From Inhella gelatinilytica (GTDB lineage Bacteria; Pseudomonadota; Gammaproteobacteria; Burkholderiales; Burkholderiaceae_C), in contig NZ_JAEDAL010000001.1 in assembly GCF_016093295.1 (NCBI RefSeq), forward strand, positions 992,001-1,056,000: 64,000 bases of DNA, given 5' to 3'. Shown piece after piece: positions 59,152 to 64,000 of this stretch. Below the pieces are notes generated by a model. It did not search any database and was not told the DNA's origin. It was given only the letters and a program-made list of their open reading frames with translations. The position numbers and the translations under genes were made by a program. The stretch's first letter is position 1, and each line of letters starts with the position of its first letter.

Positions 59152-59724
59152 TCAGCCGCCGGGTCGTTGGGCCGCTTCCCATTCCGACAAGGCCAACTCG
59201 CGGGGGCCGGGAACGAGTTGAAAGGGTTGCCCCTGTGCGAGAGTGCCAGGCTGGCGAACGGCCACATAAAAACCGCTGTAACCGCTTTGCTGCATCAGGC
59301 GCGCGGCCTGCGGGAAACCCAGCGCGGCGTTGAGCTTGACGCAGGGCTGACGCGGACGGGTGACGATGAGCTCGCAGTCGGGGAACTGCAACACATCGCC
59401 GATCCAGACCTGCGACTCCAGAAGCCCCGCTAGCGTGAGGTTCTCTCCCAGGCTGCCCCAGGGGAGTGGGGCACCCCAATCGGCCGCCCGCGCTTGGGCT
59501 CGCAGGGTCTGCCACACGGCGTAATGCTCGCTGGGGTAGGCGTACAGCGCTTGCTGGGGGCCGCCGTGCACGCTGCGGTCTGCCTGGGCGTCGCCTTCGA
59601 TCCCCTCAAACGAAACGGGTCGAGGCCCCAGTTGGCCCTGTTTTTGATAGGCGCTGGCCACCTCCGTGCCGTCCAAAAGGCGCAAGGGCTGGATGGGCGC
59701 GGTGTTCAAACTGATCAGTTTCAT
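59152..59724 (-). CDS. MOSC domain protein (YiiM-like)
   Basis: This is a 190-residue protein starting MKLISLNTAPIQPL at the ATG at 59724. The MOSC core includes the strand GIEGDAQADRSVHGGPQQALYAY, LGENLTLAGL and VTRPRQPCVKLN, with the conserved Cys that handles sulfur or molybdenum cofactor ligands. YiiM relatives reduce N-hydroxylated compounds. It ends near the che run and diverges from pckG. Confidence 0.88.
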   Translation of the reverse strand: MKLISLNTAPIQPLRLLDGTEVASAYQKQGQLGPRPVSFEGIEGDAQADRSVHGGPQQALYAYPSEHYAVWQTLRAQARAADWGAPLPWGSLGENLTLAGLLESQVWIGDVLQFPDCELIVTRPRQPCVKLNAALGFPQAARLMQQSGYSGFYVAVRQPGTLAQGQPFQLVPGPRELALSEWEAAQRPGG

Positions 59725-59848
59725 GGGCGTTCGTGGGGCGGCGAGGCTGCATTGCACCATGCGCCACGCGCATAACCCCATGCCGAGGGCGGGTTACATC
59801 TTGGTTACGGGCGCCGGAAAATCGCGGGTTCGGCGCCGAGCGGCCTTC

Positions 59849-59904
59849 GGTGAGCCCTGCCCCCCCATTCAGGCAGAAGCAGGGCTCACCCAATTCCGTT
59901 TTTT
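59849..59904 (+). promoter_or_regulatory. perfect 12-bp hairpin then T-run in the pckG leader
   Basis: GGTGAGCCCTGC (59849-59860) and GCAGGGCTCACC (59879-59890) are exact inverted repeats around an 18-base loop. Eight bases later comes TTTTTT (59899-59904), and the pckG ATG follows at 59923. It resembles an intrinsic terminator used as an attenuator, or a stable leader structure or operator. Confidence 0.6.
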
Positions 59905-59922
59905 CATCTCCAAGGACTTGTC

Positions 59923-61782
59923 ATGAACTCAACCCCCGCGAATGGGCCGGCACTGAATGTGCCGACCTATGTGCAACACGCGCGTTTGATTGAATGGGTG
60001 CGCCAAGTGGCCGCCCTGACCGAGCCGGATCAAATCGTTTGGTGCGATGGCTCGCAAGAGGAATACGACCGCCTGTGCGAGCAACTGGTGGCCAAGGGCA
60101 CCTTTAAGAAGCTCAACCCCGCCAAGCGACCGGGCAGCTACTTGGCTTGGAGCGATCCCAGCGACGTGGCGCGCGTGGAAGACCGCACCTTCATCTGCAG
60201 CCAGAACCAAGACGATGCCGGCCCCACCAACAACTGGATGGAACCGGACGCCATGCGCGCCCTGCTGCAGACGGGGGACAACGCGCTGTTCAAGGGCAGC
60301 ATGCGCGGACGCACGATGTATGTGGTGCCGTTCAGCATGGGCCCTTTGGGCAGCCCCATTGCCCACATCGGTGTGGAGTTGAGCGACAGCCCCTATGTGG
60401 CCGTCAACATGAAGCTGATGACCCGCATGGGCCGGGGCGCTCTGGAGGTCTTGGGCACCGACGGCGACTTCGTGCCTTGCGTGCACACCGTGGGGGCGCC
60501 GCTGCAGCCGGGTCAGGCGGATACGGCGTGGCCCTGCAATCCCGCCACCAAGTACATCGTCCACTACCCCGAAACGCGGGAAATCTGGAGCTATGGCTCG
60601 GGTTACGGCGGCAATGCGCTGCTGGGCAAGAAGTGCTTTGCCCTGCGCATCGCCTCCACCATGGGGCGCGACCAAGGCTGGCTGGCCGAGCACATGCTGA
60701 TCCTGGGGGTGACCGACCCGCAAGGCCGCAAGCGCCATGTGGCGGCGGCTTTCCCCAGTGCGTGTGGCAAGACCAACTTCGCCATGCTGATCCCCCCCGC
60801 GGGCTTTGAGGGCTGGAAGGTCACGACCATCGGCGACGACATTGCTTGGATCAAGCCCGGCCCGGATGGCCGGCTGCGCGCCATCAACCCCGAGGCCGGC
60901 TACTTCGGTGTGGCCCCGGGAACCAACACCCTGACGAACCCGAATTGCATGGCCTCGTTGGACCGCGATGTCATCTTCACCAACGTTGCGCTGACCGATG
61001 ACGGCGACGTGTGGTGGGAGGGCCTCGGTGAGGCGCCGGCGCATCTGGTGGATTGGCAGGGCAAGGACTGGACGCCGCACGACGGCAAGGTCGAGGGCCG
61101 CAAAGCGGCGCATCCGAATGCGCGCTTCACGGTGGCTGCTGGCAACAATCCGGCCCTGGATGCCGAGTGGGACAACCCCGACGGGGTGGTGATCGACGCC
61201 TTCATCTTCGGCGGCCGCCGCAGCACGACCGTGCCGCTGGTGACGCAGGCGCGCAACTGGGTGGAGGGCGTTTACATGGCGGCCACCATGGGCAGCGAGA
61301 CCACCGCCGCGGCCTTTGGCCAGCAAGGTGTGGTGCGCCGCGACCCCTTCGCCATGCTGCCCTTCATGGGCTACAACATGAGCGACTATTTCGCCCATTG
61401 GCTGAAGCTGGGCGCGCAGTTGGGCGATAAAGCGCCCGCCATCTTCTGCGTGAACTGGTTCCGCAAAGGCGCCGACGGCAAGTTCGTGTGGCCGGGCTAC
61501 GGCGACAACATGCGCGTGCTGGCGTGGATGCTGGACCGTCTGGACGGCAAGGGCGAAGGCATGGACAACCCCTTCGGTCTGAGCCCCAAGTACGACGAGC
61601 TCAACTGGGATGGGCTGGCCTTCACGCGCGCCCACTACGAAACGGTGACCGAGATCCACAAGGCCGACTGGGAGGCCGAATTGAAACTGCATGCCGAGCT
61701 GTTTGATCAGCTGGCGTTGCGTCTGCCGGCCGAGCTGCCGGCAACCAAGCGCCAGATTGAGGCGCGCTTGGCGGCGCTGTGA
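59923..61782 (+). CDS. pckG: phosphoenolpyruvate carboxykinase (GTP)
   Basis: This is a 619-residue PEPCK of the GTP type. [13 protein letters not shown] is the kinase P-loop, with the reactive Cys of GTP-type enzymes. [24 protein letters not shown] and [12 protein letters not shown] form the active site. It converts oxaloacetate to PEP and is the entry to gluconeogenesis. AAGGA lies 10 bases before the ATG. The leader holds a strong hairpin, and a terminator follows the stop. Confidence 0.95.
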   Translation: MNSTPANGPALNVPTYVQHARLIEWVRQVAALTEPDQIVWCDGSQEEYDRLCEQLVAKGTFKKLNPAKRPGSYLAWSDPSDVARVEDRTFICSQNQDDAGPTNNWMEPDAMRALLQTGDNALFKGSMRGRTMYVVPFSMGPLGSPIAHIGVELSDSPYVAVNMKLMTRMGRGALEVLGTDGDFVPCVHTVGAPLQPGQADTAWPCNPATKYIVHYPETREIWSYGSGYGGNALLGKKCFALRIASTMGRDQGWLAEHMLILGVTDPQGRKRHVAAAFPSACGKTNFAMLIPPAGFEGWKVTTIGDDIAWIKPGPDGRLRAINPEAGYFGVAPGTNTLTNPNCMASLDRDVIFTNVALTDDGDVWWEGLGEAPAHLVDWQGKDWTPHDGKVEGRKAAHPNARFTVAAGNNPALDAEWDNPDGVVIDAFIFGGRRSTTVPLVTQARNWVEGVYMAATMGSETTAAAFGQQGVVRRDPFAMLPFMGYNMSDYFAHWLKLGAQLGDKAPAIFCVNWFRKGADGKFVWPGYGDNMRVLAWMLDRLDGKGEGMDNPFGLSPKYDELNWDGLAFTRAHYETVTEIHKADWEAELKLHAELFDQLALRLPAELPATKRQIEARLAAL

Positions 61783-61805
61783 ACACAACATTGATTGATT
61801 GACGC

Positions 61806-61828
61806 AACGCCCGCCCCGCGCGGGCGTT
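61806..61828 (+). terminator. intrinsic terminator after pckG
   Basis: AACGCCCGC (61806-61814) pairs with GCGGGCGTT (61820-61828) over a 5-base loop and is followed by CTTACTT. A 9-bp GC-rich stem in this place is a good pckG terminator despite the imperfect T-run. Confidence 0.6.
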
Positions 61829-61842
61829 CTTACTTCCGGACC

Positions 61843-61848
61843 GACAAT
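61843..61848 (+). promoter_or_regulatory. possible -10 next to the UPF0149 gene start
   Basis: GACAAT is 6 bases before the ATG at 61855, immediately after the pckG terminator, so a leaderless transcript is likely. Confidence 0.4.
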
Positions 61849-61854
61849 CCCCCC

Positions 61855-62580
61855 ATGGCCAAAGACCTCACCCCCCAAGAACTCGACGAACTCGATCGCC
61901 TGCTCAGCGAAGCGCCCGGTGGCCTGGAGGCCATGGATGTCGCCATGCTGGATGGCTACCTGTGTGGCGTGCTCGTGCAACCCGAGCTGATCGACAGCGC
62001 CGACTGGCTGCCCCTGGTGTTCGACGCTGAAGGACGCCCCCTGCCTGCCGACGCCGATCCGGCCTGGGTGGCGCGGACCACCGCCTTGATTGAGCGCCGC
62101 CATGCGGCGCTGCGCCGATCGCTGGCGGAAGAGCAGTGGTTCGACCCCATCGTGCTGCAACTGGAGGGCGATGAAGAGCCCGACCCTGACCCAGCCTTTG
62201 CGGCCCTGCCCGACTACTCCAAGCCCCTGGTGCCGTTTGCCAGTGGCTTTGTGACGGCGTTGAACGCCTTCCCCAACGGACTGCTGTCACTGACCGATGA
62301 CACCGTGGAGCAGGCCATGGACCGGGTGGCCCGTCACCTGCCCTGCAGCGATGACGACGAACGCGCTGCCATGGCGGAACTGGATGCCGAGCTGCCGCTC
62401 AAGAACCTGGACGAGGCCGTGGAAGACTTGGTCATGGCCATCGTCGATTTGGACGCCCTCACCGAAGGCCAGCGTTACCACGTGCAGCCGGTGCGGCACG
62501 AAGCCCCCAAATTGGGTCGCAACGATCCTTGCGCCTGCGGCAGTGGCAAGAAGTTCAAGGCCTGCTGCGGCAAAAATTGA
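61855..62580 (+). CDS. UPF0149 (YecA-like) protein with SEC-C motif
   Basis: This is a 241-residue protein: a UPF0149 helical domain ([22 protein letters not shown] at the start, [13 protein letters not shown] in the middle) and a C-terminal SEC-C zinc motif ([17 protein letters not shown], four Cys). SEC-C motifs bind zinc and, in SecA, SecB or ribosomes; the function of YecA-like proteins is poorly known. Its stop overlaps the next start. Confidence 0.88.
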   Translation: MAKDLTPQELDELDRLLSEAPGGLEAMDVAMLDGYLCGVLVQPELIDSADWLPLVFDAEGRPLPADADPAWVARTTALIERRHAALRRSLAEEQWFDPIVLQLEGDEEPDPDPAFAALPDYSKPLVPFASGFVTALNAFPNGLLSLTDDTVEQAMDRVARHLPCSDDDERAAMAELDAELPLKNLDEAVEDLVMAIVDLDALTEGQRYHVQPVRHEAPKLGRNDPCACGSGKKFKACCGKN

Positions 62581-63407
62581 TTCTTCAACTTCTGAGTGAC
62601 CTGCACCTGGAGCGCGAGGCGGGCTTTCAACCGAAGGCCGTAGCCGATGCCGAGGTCCTGGTTTTGGCCGGGGACATCGGCTCTTATCAGGCGGGTTCGG
62701 CCCTCTTGCCGTTTGATGCGCAGGCGGATTGGGGGCTGCGTCGGTTTTCCCCTCAGTTGGGGGCGCCGTGGCGCCATGTGCTTTTTGTACCGGGCAATCA
62801 CGAATACGACGGGCTGCCTTGGCCAGAGGCCAAGGCCGGTTTGGCCGCGGCCTGTGAACGGCTGGGTATTCGCTGTTTGGATCGGATGGTCACGGTCATC
62901 GGTGGCGTGCGGTTTGTGGGCTGCACGCTGTGGACCGATTTCGACCTGCTGGTGGACCCCGCCGCTCCCTTGACGGAGCAGCTGCGGGTGCAAGAAAAGG
63001 CCTTTCGTGCCGCCAACTTTTATCTGCGCCAGTACAGCGCGCTGGAGCAGGGGGCGCCCATGTTGGCCCCGCGCTGGCGCGACGAGGCGCTGATCGATCA
63101 GGCCTGGCTGCGCGAGACCCTGGCGCAACCTTTTGACGGCGTGACGGTGGTCATCACCCACCATGCGCCCAGCGCGCGCAGCGCGGACCCTCGCTACGGT
63201 TTGAACCCCGGAACGGCGGGGTTCTGCAATGCCCTGGACGACTTGGTCCAACAAGCCGACTTCTGGTTGCATGGGCACTTGCACTGCCGGCACGATTACC
63301 GGCTGGGCCGCTGCCGGGTCCTGGCCAACGGCCGGGGCTACACGCGCAAAGGGGAGGCCCAGGGATTTATCGATCCTTTGCGCATCGATCTCCACGCTCC
63401 GCAGTGA
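62577..63407 (+). CDS. metallophosphoesterase
   Basis: This is a 276-residue protein from a TTG at 62577 (TTGA overlap with the previous stop; no ATG fits). The calcineurin-like site is complete: SDLHLE (Asp, His), LAGDIG (Asp), VPGNHEY (Asn, His), THHAPS (His) and HGHLHC (His). It should use two metals to hydrolyse a phosphomono- or diester. The substrate is unknown. Confidence 0.87.
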   Translation: MILQLLSDLHLEREAGFQPKAVADAEVLVLAGDIGSYQAGSALLPFDAQADWGLRRFSPQLGAPWRHVLFVPGNHEYDGLPWPEAKAGLAAACERLGIRCLDRMVTVIGGVRFVGCTLWTDFDLLVDPAAPLTEQLRVQEKAFRAANFYLRQYSALEQGAPMLAPRWRDEALIDQAWLRETLAQPFDGVTVVITHHAPSARSADPRYGLNPGTAGFCNALDDLVQQADFWLHGHLHCRHDYRLGRCRVLANGRGYTRKGEAQGFIDPLRIDLHAPQ

Positions 63408-63439
63408 GAAACTGAACCGATTGCATCAAGGAGATCCGC

Positions 63440-63862
63440 ATGAAGATCCTCGTCGCCGTGGATGGCAGCCCCTACACCAAACGCGCCTTGGCCTATTTGA
63501 CGGCGCATGACGAGTGGTTGGGCCCTCAGCACCAGTACACCTGCTTGACGGTGGTGCCCGGTGTGCCGCCCCGGGCCGCCGCCGCAATCGACCGCGAAAC
63601 CTTGCGAGGCTACTACGACGACGAAGCGGAGAAAGTGTTCAAACCCCTTCGAACCTTCTTTGCCAAACAGGGGGTCAAGGCTGAATTTGTCTACAAGGTG
63701 GGCCATGCAGCCGACACGATTGCCAGCATTGCCAGCAAGGGTGGGCATGACCTCATCATGATGGGCAGCCACGGACACGGTGCGCTGGGCAGTTTGGTGC
63801 TGGGCTCGGTCAGCACCCGCGTGCTGGCGCAGTCCGAGGTTCCGGTGCTGTTGATCCGCTAA
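63440..63862 (+). CDS. universal stress protein UspA family
   Basis: This is a 140-residue Usp domain: MKILVAVDGSPYTKRAL start and MGSHGHGALGSLVLGSVSTRVL, the G2xG9GS nucleotide-binding motif. Usp proteins of this type bind ATP and support stress survival. AAGGAGA lies 5 bases before the ATG. It follows the phosphoesterase by 32 bases. Confidence 0.92.
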   Translation: MKILVAVDGSPYTKRALAYLTAHDEWLGPQHQYTCLTVVPGVPPRAAAAIDRETLRGYYDDEAEKVFKPLRTFFAKQGVKAEFVYKVGHAADTIASIASKGGHDLIMMGSHGHGALGSLVLGSVSTRVLAQSEVPVLLIR

Positions 63863-63885
63863 TCGACGCCTGGCGCGAACCCGTG

Positions 63886-64000
63886 TCAGCGCCCGCCCGA
63901 ACCGCGCAGCAGGGGAGCCTGTGTGTCGGCGTGGCGCTGTTCACTTTCCAGCGGAAACGACGCGGTCGATGGGCGGAAATAGTCGCCCCCGTCTTCCAGG
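63886..64000 (-). CDS. C-terminal end of an unknown gene (partial)
   Basis: A minus-strand frame enters from the right edge and ends at 63886. The visible 37 residues are hydrophilic (DGGDYFRPSTASFPLESEQ, ending RGSGGR) and show no motif. Its convergent position after uspA and the lack of other coding in this stretch support a real gene end. Confidence 0.45.
   Translation of the reverse strand, partial: LEDGGDYFRPSTASFPLESEQRHADTQAPLLRGSGGR

Noticed and set aside
59929-62160. 743-codon minus-strand open frame
   Set aside because: Antisense of pckG and the UPF0149 gene, both of which have full domain evidence.

Overview
The window is high-GC, densely coded DNA from a betaproteobacterium, most likely a member of the Burkholderiales (Rubrivivax/Inhella/Leptothrix-like). 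The lineage call rests on gene content: a methionine synthase split into two genes, a GTP-type PEP carboxykinase, many chemotaxis and cyclic-di-GMP proteins, and YkgJ-type and UPF0149 small proteins. No database search was possible. I see no tRNA, rRNA, CRISPR array, insertion sequence or prophage, and no stretch over 300 bases without a gene.

Layout. 1-10.05 kb: the end of a NYN/cold-shock protein, an unknown membrane-anchored protein, then an operon-like run of a secreted alpha/beta hydrolase, a NatA/NatB-type ABC-2 exporter and a 1555-residue repeat protein whose GTG start overlaps the natB stop. Three direct repeats spaced 20-21 bp precede the run and resemble a LytTR-type operator. 10.1-13.7 kb: small proteins, an EamA transporter and an acetyl-CoA hydrolase/transferase. 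13.7-19.1 kb: the most rearranged part. A lipoprotein gene and a subtilisin-type protease gene lie on the minus strand, and the protease signal-peptide codons contain a 13-base C tract that puts it out of frame. Next come a 5'-truncated diguanylate cyclase, a duplicated 3' fragment of the acetyl-CoA hydrolase gene, and a full-length paralogous diguanylate cyclase.

19.2-33.5 kb: recG, small secreted and membrane proteins, an OmpA-like protein, a secreted metzincin-like protein, ubiC and proC facing a MATE transporter, two adjacent diguanylate cyclases (one with 14 propeller repeats), and a PaiB-like flavoprotein. 33.5-40.1 kb: the two halves of MetH (minus strand) enclose three plus-strand genes: a degenerate HD-GYP protein and two solute-binding-like proteins. 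40.1-44.8 kb: a SirB-like membrane protein, a periplasmic thioredoxin-like protein, and a divergent hemerythrin-PAS-GGDEF-EAL protein.

45-59 kb is a chemotaxis cluster. One minus-strand run carries a CheZ-like coiled-coil protein, CheY, a STAS protein, CheA, two PAS-containing chemoreceptors, CheW, CheR, CheD and CheB. A further receptor and a divergent response regulator lie beyond it. 59-64 kb holds a MOSC protein, PEP carboxykinase with a strong hairpin in its leader, a UPF0149/SEC-C protein, a metallophosphoesterase, a universal stress protein and the end of an unknown gene.

The main themes are signalling (five GGDEF proteins, one degenerate HD-GYP, three chemoreceptors) and surface or secreted proteins. 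The most interesting signals are the homopolymeric tract in the protease signal peptide, the hydrolase fragment whose differences from the parent are all synonymous, the repeat-controlled hydrolase/exporter/giant-protein run, and the perfect 12-bp inverted repeat before pckG.
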